Below are positions 54,119-62,594 of a DNA stretch of 64,000 bases, one piece after another. The notes below the pieces were generated by a model that saw only the letters and a program-made list of their open reading frames with translations, made no database searches and had not been told where the DNA came from. The translations under genes were made by a program, and so were the position numbers. The stretch's first letter is position 1. Each line of letters opens with the position of its first letter. Source of the stretch: Amycolatopsis japonica (lineage in GTDB: Bacteria > Actinomycetota > Actinomycetes > Mycobacteriales > Pseudonocardiaceae); assembly GCF_000732925.1 (NCBI RefSeq), contig NZ_CP008953.1, positions 3,658,001 through 3,722,000 on the forward strand, in the 5' to 3' direction.

Positions 54119-55609
54119 ATGACTCAGCCCGTGCCACGCCCTCAAGTGGTCGTGGTGGTGTTAGCGCTGGGCGGGATCGTGGTCTCGCTGATGCAGACCC
54201 TGGTCATCCCCCTGATCCCGAAGCTGCCGGAACTGCTGGACGCGTCGCCCGCCGACGCGGTCTGGGTGATCACGGCGACGTTGCTGGCGAGCGCCGTCGC
54301 GACGCCGGTCGTCGGCAGGCTCGGCGACATGTACGGGAAGCGGCGGATGCTGCTGCTCAGCCTCGGCATGCTGATCGCCGGTTCGATCGTCGCCGGGCTC
54401 AGCGACACGCTGGCGCCGATGGTGGTCGGCCGGGTTCTGCAGGGTTTCGCGGCCGGGGTGATCCCGCTCGGGATCAGCATCATGCGCGACGAACTCCCGA
54501 CCGAGAGGCTCGCTTCGGCGACGGCGACGATGAGCGCCTCACTCGGCGTCGGCGGCGCGCTCGGCCTGCCCGCGGCCGCGTTGCTCGCCGAGAACGCCGA
54601 CTGGCATCTGCTGTTCTGGACGGCGGCCGGGCTCGGTGTCGTCGTGACCGGTCTCGTACTGGCGTTCGTCCCCGAATCGAACGTCCGCACCGGCGGCCGG
54701 TTCGATCTCGTCGGCGCGGTGGGTCTTTCGGCCGCCCTCGTCTGTCTCCTGCTGGCGATCTCCCAAGGGGCGCGGTGGGGCTGGGCGAGCGGGCGGACGC
54801 TGGGTCTGTTCGCGGCCGCCGCGCTGGTCCTGCTGCTCTGGGGTGCTTGGGAACTGCGGACGGCCCGGCCGCTGGTGGATCTGCGGACGACCGTCCGGCG
54901 GCAGGTCCTGCTGACGAACCTGACGTCGATCGTGTTCGCGTTCGCCATGTTCGCGCAGTCGCTGGTGCTGCCGCAGATCCTCCAGCTCCCGGCGGAGACC
55001 GGCTACGGGCTCGGGCAGACCATGCTGGTCACGGGGCTGGTGCTGGTGCCGTCCGGCGTGGTGATGATGCTGACCGCCCCCCTGTCCGCGCGGATCACGA
55101 AGGCCCGCGGCCCCAAGGTGACGCTGATGCTGGGCGCGCTCGTCGTCGCCGCCGGTTATGGCCTGGGGACCGTCCTGATGGCGAGCGTGTGGCATCTCGT
55201 GCTGGTGTCGGCCACGATCGGCGCCGGCATCGGGCTCGCCTACGGCGCGATGCCGGCGCTCATCATGGGCGCCGTCCCGGTATCGGAAACGGCGGCCGCG
55301 AACAGCCTCAACACCCTGATGCGCGCGATCGGCACGTCGATCTCCAGCGCGGTCGCGGGCGTGATCTTGTCGCAGCTGACCGTCTCCTTCGGACCGGTGC
55401 AGGTGCCGTCCCAGGGCGGATTCCGGCTGATCATGGGACTCGGGTCGGCGACCGCGCTCGTCGCACTGGCGATCGCCGCCTTCATTCCCGGCCGGTCTTC
55501 GCCAGTTTCGACGGCCACCAGATCTTCCGTCCGACGTCCACCGCCAGCGCCGGTACCAGCAGCGAACGCACCAGGAGCGTATCGAGCAGGACGCCGAACG
55601 CGACGATGA
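54119..55609 (+). CDS. MFS multidrug-type exporter (DHA2, 14-TM)
   Basis: Exporter likely controlled with the P450 operon. 496 residues: GGIVVSLMQTLVIPLIPKLP, motif A GRLGDMYGKRRMLL, motif C GVGGALGLPAAALL. A TTA codon occurs at 54161. The last 40 residues are Pro/Arg/Ala-rich and unlike a normal MFS tail, because the frame reads 128 bases into the convergent MMPL gene; the original stop may have been lost. A substrate product of the P450s is possible but not shown. Confidence 0.87.
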   Translation: MTQPVPRPQVVVVVLALGGIVVSLMQTLVIPLIPKLPELLDASPADAVWVITATLLASAVATPVVGRLGDMYGKRRMLLLSLGMLIAGSIVAGLSDTLAPMVVGRVLQGFAAGVIPLGISIMRDELPTERLASATATMSASLGVGGALGLPAAALLAENADWHLLFWTAAGLGVVVTGLVLAFVPESNVRTGGRFDLVGAVGLSAALVCLLLAISQGARWGWASGRTLGLFAAAALVLLLWGAWELRTARPLVDLRTTVRRQVLLTNLTSIVFAFAMFAQSLVLPQILQLPAETGYGLGQTMLVTGLVLVPSGVVMMLTAPLSARITKARGPKVTLMLGALVVAAGYGLGTVLMASVWHLVLVSATIGAGIGLAYGAMPALIMGAVPVSETAAANSLNTLMRAIGTSISSAVAGVILSQLTVSFGPVQVPSQGGFRLIMGLGSATALVALAIAAFIPGRSSPVSTATRSSVRRPPPAPVPAANAPGAYRAGRRTRR

Positions 55610-57512
55610 AAGCCAGCTGTGCCAAGAAGAGAATGGGCAGGACGGCGAGGGCGGCGAAGGTCGCGGCGAGTACGACACCCGCGGACGTGATCACGCCGCC
55701 GGTGACGCGCAGACCGCGCAGCGTCCCTTCCCTCGTGCCGATCTTGCCCGCCTCTTCGCGGACCCTGGTCATCAGGAAGATGTTGTAGTCGATCCCCAGT
55801 GCGACAAGGAAGACGAAGCCGAACAGCGGGACGACGGGGTCCGCTCCGGGGAAGTCGAAGACGTGGTTGAACACCAGCGCCGAGACTCCCATCGTCGCGG
55901 CGAACGACAGCACCACCGTGCCGATCAGCAGCAGCGGTGCCAGCAGTGACCTCAGCAGCAGCGCGAGCACGAGGAAGATCACGACCAGGACGATCGGGAT
56001 GATCACCATCCGGTCGTGCTCGGAGGTCTCCCGCGTGTCGAGCAGCGTGGCCGTGGGCCCGCCGACCTTGGTGCCGTCGACGGTGTGCACGGCGTCGCGG
56101 ATCCGTTGCACCGTCGCGACGGCCGCGTCGGAGTCCGGGGGATCGGCGAGCACGGCGTCGATCTTCGCGAGCCCGCCCGCTTCGGTGCTTTGGCGGACAT
56201 CCGAAACGCCGGGGACCCGCGCCAGCGCGGTGACGGCCTGGGCTTGCCCGGCGGGAGTGATGATGACCGTGGGCGAGCCGGAGCCACCGGGGAAGTAGCG
56301 CGAGAGGACTTCCTGCCCCGCGACGGAATCGACCGGCGTGAGGAAGACGTCGGACTGCGCGGTGCCGGAAGCCTTGAGCTGAGGGAGGAACGCGCCGCCC
56401 GCGAGCAGGACGACGGTCGTGACGATCCAGATCGTCCGCGGTGCGCGGGAAACCAGGCCGGAGACGCGCGCCCAAAGCCCGCCGGTCTCGTCGCGGGGTG
56501 GGACCACCGCCGGACGGAAGGGCCAGAAGGCGTTGCGCCCGCACAAGGCCAGGACGGCGGGCAGGAACGTGATGGTCGTGAGGAAGGCGGCGCCGATGCC
56601 GATGGCGGCGACCGGGCCGAGTCCCTTGTTGGAGTTGAGATCGCTGAACAGCAGGCACAGCACGCCCAGGATCACGGTCCCGGCGGAGGCCGCGATCGGC
56701 TCGATGGTCGACCGCCAAGCCGTACGGAGCGCGCTGCGGGCGTCGTCGGTCGTCCGGAGTTCTTCGCGGTAGCGCGAGATCATCAGGAGCGCGTAGTCGG
56801 TGGCGGCGCCGAAGACGAGGATGAACAGGATCCCTTGGCTCTGCCCGTTCAGCGCCAGCACGTCGTGATCCGCGAGCAGGTACACCGCGAGACTCGCCGT
56901 GCCCAGCGCGAACACCGCCGACAGCAGCACGAGCAGGGGGAGGAGCGGGCTCCGGTAGACGATGACCAGAATGAGCGCGACCACCGCGCCCGCGACCAGG
57001 AGCAGCAGCCCGTCGATCCCGCCGAACGCCTCCTTGAGGTCGGCGACCTGCGCGGCGGGGCCGGTCACGAGCACTTTCAACCCGTCCGGGGTGTCACGGG
57101 CGAGCGACTCCCGCAGCGCCTCGACGCCGTCGCCGGGGTCGGTCGTGGCGTCCAGGAGCACGACCACCTGCGCGCCCGCGTTGCTCTGCGGGGCCGGGAC
57201 GAGCCGGGCGTTCGACGTCCGGTCGGCGAGGAACCGCTTGTCGGTCTCGGTGAGGCCCGACGGCCGCTCGGCGACGACGATCGCCGGGATGACGGCGGCG
57301 CTGGAGAACTGCTTCTGGAGTTCGCCCACTTCGGTCGCTTCGGCCGACGCGGGCAGGAAACTGCTGCTGTCGTTCTCCGTGACCTGGCTGAGCTTGCCCG
57401 CGTACGGCCCGCTGAAGCCGCCGAAGATCAGCCAGGCGACCGCCACCAGGGCCGGGAGCAGCCACCGCAGACGTGACCGCGTGCGGGCGGGGCGTTCGAC
57501 TTCCGAGATCAT
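55482..57512 (-). CDS. MMPL-family RND transporter
   Basis: Inner-membrane transporter, proton-driven export of lipids or drugs by family. 676 residues in two repeats of about six spans each with an extracytoplasmic domain after span 1 of each half; the GAATDYALLMISRYREEL and VALGIDYNIFLMTRVREEA segments carry the paired Asp-Tyr proton-relay residues of MMPL proteins. It diverges from a MarR gene. Its 3' end overlaps the convergent MFS gene. Confidence 0.9.
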   Translation of the reverse strand: MISEVERPARTRSRLRWLLPALVAVAWLIFGGFSGPYAGKLSQVTENDSSSFLPASAEATEVGELQKQFSSAAVIPAIVVAERPSGLTETDKRFLADRTSNARLVPAPQSNAGAQVVVLLDATTDPGDGVEALRESLARDTPDGLKVLVTGPAAQVADLKEAFGGIDGLLLLVAGAVVALILVIVYRSPLLPLLVLLSAVFALGTASLAVYLLADHDVLALNGQSQGILFILVFGAATDYALLMISRYREELRTTDDARSALRTAWRSTIEPIAASAGTVILGVLCLLFSDLNSNKGLGPVAAIGIGAAFLTTITFLPAVLALCGRNAFWPFRPAVVPPRDETGGLWARVSGLVSRAPRTIWIVTTVVLLAGGAFLPQLKASGTAQSDVFLTPVDSVAGQEVLSRYFPGGSGSPTVIITPAGQAQAVTALARVPGVSDVRQSTEAGGLAKIDAVLADPPDSDAAVATVQRIRDAVHTVDGTKVGGPTATLLDTRETSEHDRMVIIPIVLVVIFLVLALLLRSLLAPLLLIGTVVLSFAATMGVSALVFNHVFDFPGADPVVPLFGFVFLVALGIDYNIFLMTRVREEAGKIGTREGTLRGLRVTGGVITSAGVVLAATFAALAVLPILFLAQLAFIVAFGVLLDTLLVRSLLVPALAVDVGRKIWWPSKLAKTGRE

Positions 57513-57550
57513 GGACGGATGGCTCCAGTGCTACTTCGACAAGTGAATAG

Positions 57551-57563
57551 TTCGACCATCGAA
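57551..57563. promoter_or_regulatory. MarR-type operator TTCGA-CCA-TCGAA
   Basis: A perfect 13-base inverted repeat, within a larger imperfect one (TAGT/ACTA outer pairs), lies 38 bases from the MMPL start and 49 from the MarR start. A related ACTTCGAC occurs 16 bases upstream. It is a likely binding site for the adjacent MarR protein. Confidence 0.55.
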
Positions 57564-57612
57564 ATACTAGAGTGGTCACCCGGGCGGGGCAATGTGAGGG
57601 GAGCTACCCGAC

Positions 57613-58086
57613 ATGGCTGAGGACGCCGAACAGGTCACGGACGACCTGCTCGTACTCCTGCTGCGGCAGCTGACCGTCGAGTCGGACCGGTTCGCGGAGC
57701 TGTTCGGAGAGAAGCACGGCCTGCACCGGACCGACCTCAACGCGCTCGCGGTGATCATGGACGCCGCCAGGATGGGCGCCCCGATGAGCCCGAGCACGCT
57801 CGCGAGCGCGTTGCACCTGAGCGCGTCGGCGACGACGGCGGTGCTGGACCGGCTGGAGCGGGCCGGGCACCTCCATCGGGACCGGAGCGCGACCGACCGG
57901 CGCAAGGTCGAGTTGCGGATGCACGAGAAGGCGCGGGAGATCGGTGCCGAGTTCTTCCTGCCCCTCGGCCGGCGCTACGCCGAAGCCTGGCGGGAGATGG
58001 GGGAGGACGAGCGGCGGACGGTCGCCCGCTTCCTCCGGAGCAGTATCGCCGCGACCGTCGAAGTGCGGGGCCGGCTGGCACCGTGA
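57613..58086 (+). CDS. MarR-family regulator
   Basis: The 157-residue winged-helix dimeric regulator: LLLRQLTVESDRFAELFG, MSPSTLASALHLSASATTAVLDRLERAG (recognition helix), RDRSATDRRKVELRMHEKA (wing). It probably represses the divergent MMPL gene and itself through the TTCGA-CCA-TCGAA site. A gaggggag RBS precedes ATG 57613. Confidence 0.88.
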   Translation: MAEDAEQVTDDLLVLLLRQLTVESDRFAELFGEKHGLHRTDLNALAVIMDAARMGAPMSPSTLASALHLSASATTAVLDRLERAGHLHRDRSATDRRKVELRMHEKAREIGAEFFLPLGRRYAEAWREMGEDERRTVARFLRSSIAATVEVRGRLAP

Positions 58087-58098
58087 ACACTCGGGAGC

Positions 58099-59571
58099 AT
58101 GCGATGTGTGGTGCTCGGGGCGACGGGATATGTCGGCGGGCGGCTGGTGCCGCAACTGCTCGAAGCGGGTCACGAGGTCCGCGTGGTGGCCCGTTCGCCG
58201 GAGAAGGTCGCCGAGGAGCCGTGGCGTGACCGGGTCGACGTCGAACGCGGCGACGTCACGGATCCGGCCTCGATCGAGACGGCGCTGACCGGCTGCGAGG
58301 TCGTCTACTACCTCGTGCATTCGTTGGCACGCAAGGACTTCGTCGACGTCGACCGCGAGGGGGCGAAGACGGTCGCCGAGGCGGCCAAGGCGGCGGGCGC
58401 GCGGCGCCTGGTGTACCTGGGCGGCATCGTGCCGGACGACGAAGAGTTGTCGCCGCATCTCGCGTCACGCGCCGAAGTCGGCCGGGTCCTGCTGGACTCC
58501 GGGGTGCCCGCGATCGTCCTGCAGGCCGCGGTGATCATCGGCTCCGGCTCGGCGAGTTTCGAGATGCTGCGCTACCTGACGGAGCGGCTTCCGGCGATGG
58601 TCACGCCGCGCTGGGTGCGCAACCGCATCCAGCCGATCGCGATCCGGGACGTGCTGCACTACCTCGTGCACGCGGCCGAACTGCCGTCCGAAGTGAACGG
58701 TGCCTTCGACATCGGCGGGCCCGACGTGCTGACCTACTTGGACATGATGCGCCGCTACGCCGTCGTGGCGGGCTTGCCGAGACGAGCCGTCGTCCCCGTG
58801 CCGGTGCTGACCCCGTGGCTGTCCGCGCAATGGGTCAACCTGGTCACGCCCGTGCCGAAGGCGATCGCGGTGCCGCTGATCGAGTCGCTGGTGCACGAGG
58901 TCGTCTGTCACGACCACGCGATCGCCGAGCACATCCCCGACCCGGAAGCGGGGCTGACCCACTACGAGCGCGCCGTCGAACTGGCGCTGTCCCGGATCCG
59001 CAACGCCGACGTGCCGACCCGCTGGTCGGACGCGTCGGGCGACGCGGCGCCCTCGGATCCGCTGCCGAGCGATCCGGACTGGGCGGGCGGGACCGTGTAC
59101 GAGGACAAGCGTGAGCAGCGGACGGACGCCTCGCCGGAGGCGCTGTGGGACGTCATCGAGTCCATCGGCGGGGAACACGGGTGGTACTCGTTCCCGCTGG
59201 CCTGGTCGGTGCGCGGCTGGGCCGACCGGCTCGTCGGCGGCGTCGGGTTGCGGCGCGGCAGGCGGGATCCGCGACGGCTGCATCTCGGCGAGGCGCTGGA
59301 CTGGTGGCGCGTCGAATACCTCGACCGGCCGCGGTTGCTGCGGTTGCGGGCGGAGATGAAGCTGCCGGGCCGCGCTTGGCTCGAACTCGGCGTCGAGTCC
59401 GATGAGGACGGTCGGACGATCTACCGGCAGCGCGCGGTGTTCGAGCCGCATGGGCTGGCCGGGCACGCGTACTGGAAGGGGATCGCGCCGTTCCACGGCG
59501 TCGTCTTCGGTGGCATGGTCCGCAACATCACCGGTGCGGCGCAGAAGGCGGCCGGTGTATCCGGGAGCTGA
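58099..59571 (+). CDS. NAD(P)-binding epimerase-like protein fused to DUF2867/SRPBCC domain
   Basis: The 490-residue fusion: residues 1-300 are an atypical SDR/NmrA-like Rossmann domain (CVVLGATGYVGGRLVPQLLEAG, YYLVHSL, YLGGIVPD); residues about 325-485 are a DUF2867/SRPBCC lipid-binding-type domain (ALWDVIESIGGEHGWYSFPL). This fusion is widespread in actinobacteria, function unproven. It follows MarR by 12 bases and is likely co-transcribed. Confidence 0.85.
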   Translation: MRCVVLGATGYVGGRLVPQLLEAGHEVRVVARSPEKVAEEPWRDRVDVERGDVTDPASIETALTGCEVVYYLVHSLARKDFVDVDREGAKTVAEAAKAAGARRLVYLGGIVPDDEELSPHLASRAEVGRVLLDSGVPAIVLQAAVIIGSGSASFEMLRYLTERLPAMVTPRWVRNRIQPIAIRDVLHYLVHAAELPSEVNGAFDIGGPDVLTYLDMMRRYAVVAGLPRRAVVPVPVLTPWLSAQWVNLVTPVPKAIAVPLIESLVHEVVCHDHAIAEHIPDPEAGLTHYERAVELALSRIRNADVPTRWSDASGDAAPSDPLPSDPDWAGGTVYEDKREQRTDASPEALWDVIESIGGEHGWYSFPLAWSVRGWADRLVGGVGLRRGRRDPRRLHLGEALDWWRVEYLDRPRLLRLRAEMKLPGRAWLELGVESDEDGRTIYRQRAVFEPHGLAGHAYWKGIAPFHGVVFGGMVRNITGAAQKAAGVSGS

Positions 59572-59614
59572 CGGAGACTTCGAACCGGTGCGGCGTCGTG
59601 GCCGCTGGGTGGGC

Positions 59615-59659
59615 TGAAGGCTCCCTTCGCCGCGTCTAATGCGATGAAGGGAGCCTTCA
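59615..59659. repeat. 45-bp hairpin repeat, copy 2
   Basis: TGAAGGCTCCCTTC (59615-59628) pairs exactly with 59646-59659. The loop GCCGCGTCTAATGCGAT, read on the other strand, matches the loop of copy 1 (29047-29063) at 15 of 17 positions, so the two copies lie in opposite orientations. It sits between the convergent SDR and LacI genes. Confidence 0.8.
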
Positions 59660-59678
59660 CCTCGGGCTCGGCTCCCCT

Positions 59679-60689
59679 TCAGTGGGCCGGTGAGGCGGTA
59701 CTCGAGCGCACGACGAGTTCGGTCGGGACGCTGATCGCCTCCGCCGCCCCCGCCTCGGACATCCCGGCCAGAAGGGCCGCGACGGCCCGCTTGCCGACCT
59801 CGTCGAACGACTGCCGGACCGTCGTGAGCGGCGGCCAGAAATGGGCGGCCTCGTCCATGTCGTCGAAGCCGACGACGCTCACGTCGCCCGGAACGGACCG
59901 GCCTTTTTCGTGGAGCGCTCGCAGCAGACCGAGCGCCATCTGGTCGTTGGCGGCGAACACGGCGGTGACCGTGGGATCGCCGGCCAGCCGGACGCCGTGT
60001 TCGTAGCCGGACCGCGACGACCAGTCGCCGGTGAGCGGCGGCGGCACTTCCCGTCCCGCGTCTTCCAGCGTCTCCTGCCACGACTTCCGGCGGCGTTCGG
60101 CCGCGTAGGACTCGGGCGGTCCGGCCACGTGCCAGACGGTCTCGTGGCCGAGGTCGAGCAGATGCCTGGTCGCGGCGGTGGCGCCGGAGGCCTGGTCGAA
60201 ATCGACCACCGGATGGTCGCGCCGTCCGCCCGCGTCGATGACGACGACCGGGAGCCCGTGGGGGAGTTCGATCTCGCTTTGGTCCAGTTCGTGCTGCTCG
60301 ATCAGGATGATGACGCCGTCGACGGCCTGTTCGTCCAGCCTGCTGAAGGCCCCCGACACCTCGCCTTGGGACGGCCTGGTCACCGGCATGAGGATGATCG
60401 AGAAGCCTTCGCCGGCGGCCGCGGACGCGACGGCGTCGAGGGTCCGGCTGTTGCCGAACGTCGAGAGCGCGGAGATGATCACGCCGATACTGCGGAAACG
60501 GCCGTTGCGCAGCGCGCGGGCGGCACTGTTGGGCCGGTAGCCCACCCGGCGCATGGCGGCGAGCACGCGTTCGCGCGTCGCCTCGTCGACGTTCGACCTG
60601 CCGTTCGCGACCCGGGAGACGGTCTGGCCGGACACTCCGGCTTCCCTGGCGACGTCGGCCATCGACGGCCCGCGGCCGCTCCTGGACAT
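59679..60689 (-). CDS. LacI-family transcriptional repressor
   Basis: Regulator of the divergent sugar ABC operon. The 336 residues: HTH SMADVAREAGVSGQTVSRVANGRSNV (given here in pieces: MADVAREAG, VSGQTVSRVANGR), hinge YRPNSAARALRNGR, effector core GVIISALSTFGNS, AVFAANDQMALGLLRAL and VVGFDDMDEAAHFWPPLTTV. ATG 60689. Two operators (60689-60702, over its own start, and 60722-60739) support autoregulation. The inducer is probably an arabinose-containing sugar (inference). Confidence 0.92.
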   Translation of the reverse strand: MSRSGRGPSMADVAREAGVSGQTVSRVANGRSNVDEATRERVLAAMRRVGYRPNSAARALRNGRFRSIGVIISALSTFGNSRTLDAVASAAAGEGFSIILMPVTRPSQGEVSGAFSRLDEQAVDGVIILIEQHELDQSEIELPHGLPVVVIDAGGRRDHPVVDFDQASGATAATRHLLDLGHETVWHVAGPPESYAAERRRKSWQETLEDAGREVPPPLTGDWSSRSGYEHGVRLAGDPTVTAVFAANDQMALGLLRALHEKGRSVPGDVSVVGFDDMDEAAHFWPPLTTVRQSFDEVGKRAVAALLAGMSEAGAAEAISVPTELVVRSSTASPAH

Positions 60690-60739
60690 GTTCACGTCAA
60701 CACGATAGCCTCCGCCGGTCTGATGTTGACGTAAACATC
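60689..60739. promoter_or_regulatory. Paired LacI operators
   Basis: TGTTCACGTCAACA (60689-60702) and GATGTTGACGTAAACATC (60722-60739) both have TGTT-nACGTn-AACA symmetry; their centres are 35 bases apart. The first overlaps the lacI start codon; the second lies 40 bases before the permease gene start. Confidence 0.75.
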
Positions 60740-60778
60740 TCGCGAGCCGCGCCATTCTCGCCAGAATCCGGAGGGACG

Positions 60779-61708
60779 ATGACGTCCACAGCGGTCGCGC
60801 CCACGCCGGCGCCACCCCGCCGTGCGGCCACCGCGCGCCGCACTCGCCGCGACTGGCGTGGCTGGCTCTTCGTCGCCCCGTTCATGCTGGTGTTCGCGCT
60901 GACGTTCCTGGCCCCGATCGGCTACGCGTTCGTCCTGAGCCTGTTCCGCGAACAGGCCTTCTTCGGCGGCACGACCTTCGTCGGAGTGGACAACTACGCG
61001 CAGGTGCTCGCCGACCCGAAGTTCTGGGACGCCTTCCAGCGGGTGCTGGTGTTCCTCGCCGTTCAGGTGCCGATCATGCTGGTGCTCGCGCTGATCGCGG
61101 CGCTGGCGATCGACAGCGCCCGGCTGCACGCCGCCGGTTTCTTCCGGGTCGTGATCTTCCTGCCGTACGCCGTGCCGGCCGTGGTCGCCGCGCTGATGTG
61201 GGGCTTCCTCTACGGCGACCACTTCGGACTGGCCGCCGACCTGAACCACCTGCTCGGCCGCGACGTGGTGAAACCGTTGTCGGACAACTGGATGCTCGCC
61301 TCCATCGGCAACGTCGTCACCTGGGAGTTCGCCGGGTACAACATGCTCATCTTCTATTCCGCGCTGAAAGTGATCCCCAAGGAACAGTTCGAGGCCGCGG
61401 CGATCGACGGCGCCGGCGCGTTCCGCACCATCCTGAGCGTGAAGCTGCCCGCGCTGCGCGGGGCGATCGTCATCGCGACGATCTTCTCGATCATCGGCAG
61501 TTTCCAGCTGTTCAACGAGCCGAACATCATGCGCACCCTGGCGCCCAACGTGATCGGCACCTTCTACACGCCGAACATGTACGCCTACAACCTTTCCTTC
61601 GGCGCGCAGCAGTACAACTACTCCGCCACCGTGGCGATCGTGATGGGCGTCATCACCGCGATCATCGCCTACGTCGTGCAGCTGCGCGGCTCCCGGAAGG
61701 GGATGTGA
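60779..61708 (+). CDS. Sugar ABC transporter permease (MalF type)
   Basis: Permease of a CUT1 oligosaccharide importer. The 309 residues have six spans (LFVAPFMLVFALTFLAPIGYAF first) and the EAA-loop EQFEAAAIDGAGAFRTI. ATG 60779 follows a GGAGGGA. Its stop overlaps the next ATG by one base. No ATPase gene follows, so it likely uses a shared MsiK-type ATPase. Confidence 0.93.
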   Translation: MTSTAVAPTPAPPRRAATARRTRRDWRGWLFVAPFMLVFALTFLAPIGYAFVLSLFREQAFFGGTTFVGVDNYAQVLADPKFWDAFQRVLVFLAVQVPIMLVLALIAALAIDSARLHAAGFFRVVIFLPYAVPAVVAALMWGFLYGDHFGLAADLNHLLGRDVVKPLSDNWMLASIGNVVTWEFAGYNMLIFYSALKVIPKEQFEAAAIDGAGAFRTILSVKLPALRGAIVIATIFSIIGSFQLFNEPNIMRTLAPNVIGTFYTPNMYAYNLSFGAQQYNYSATVAIVMGVITAIIAYVVQLRGSRKGM

Positions 61709-62571
61709 TGGCGACGTTCTCGGTGACGAGGCCACGGAAGTCCCGTGTACTCACCGCTGTCATGGCGTTGTACCTGATCTACACACTCGTGCCGCTGGTG
61801 TGGCTGGTGATCAACGCGACCAAGACGCAGCCCACCCTGTTCACCACGTCGGGTCTGGCGTTCGGCGGGCCGTTCGCGTTGTTCGACAACATCGGCGAGA
61901 CCTTCACCTACGACAACGGGATCTTCCTGCGCTGGCTGGGCAACACGCTGCTCTACGTCGTGGCGGGCGCCGGGGGAGCGACCGTCCTGGCCACCGCGGC
62001 GGGATACGGTCTGGCGAAATACCGCTTTCCCGGCCGCCGTGCGGTGTTCGCGGTCGTGCTCGGCGCGGTCGCGGTCCCCGGTACGGCGCTCGCGGTGCCG
62101 ACGTTCCTGATGTTCAGCGAACTCGGCCTCACCAACACGCCGCTCGCGATCATCATCCCGTCGCTCATCAGCCCGTTCGGCCTGTACCTGATCTGGGTGT
62201 ACGCCGCCGACGCGATTCCCGACGAACTGCTGGAGGCGGCGCGGATCGACGGCGCGGGGGAGATCCGGATCTTCCTCACCGTGACGCTGCGCCAGCTGGC
62301 GCCGGGGATCGTCACGGTGGCCCTGTTCACTGTGGTGTCCACTTGGAACAACTACTTCCTGCCGCTGATCATGCTCAGCGAGCCGAAGTGGTATCCGCTC
62401 ACCGTCGGGCTCAACCAGTGGAGCGCGCAGGCCTCCGGAGCAGGCGCCCAGCCGGTGTACCACCTGGTGCTGACCGGTTCGCTGCTCACCATCGTCCCGC
62501 TCGTCATCGCCTTCCTGCTCATGCAGCGCTACTGGCAGTCCGGCCTGAGCGCGGGCAGCGTCAAGCAATGA
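61708..62571 (+). CDS. Sugar ABC transporter permease (MalG type)
   Basis: The second CUT1 permease, 287 residues, six spans with the EAA loop DELLEAARIDGAGEIRIF. It starts at ATG 61708 sharing a base with the previous stop (TGATG). It partners the MalF-type permease. A binding-protein gene follows 23 bases after the stop. Confidence 0.93.
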   Translation: MATFSVTRPRKSRVLTAVMALYLIYTLVPLVWLVINATKTQPTLFTTSGLAFGGPFALFDNIGETFTYDNGIFLRWLGNTLLYVVAGAGGATVLATAAGYGLAKYRFPGRRAVFAVVLGAVAVPGTALAVPTFLMFSELGLTNTPLAIIIPSLISPFGLYLIWVYAADAIPDELLEAARIDGAGEIRIFLTVTLRQLAPGIVTVALFTVVSTWNNYFLPLIMLSEPKWYPLTVGLNQWSAQASGAGAQPVYHLVLTGSLLTIVPLVIAFLLMQRYWQSGLSAGSVKQ

Positions 62572-62594
62572 TCACCGTCCCGAAAGGACCTTCG

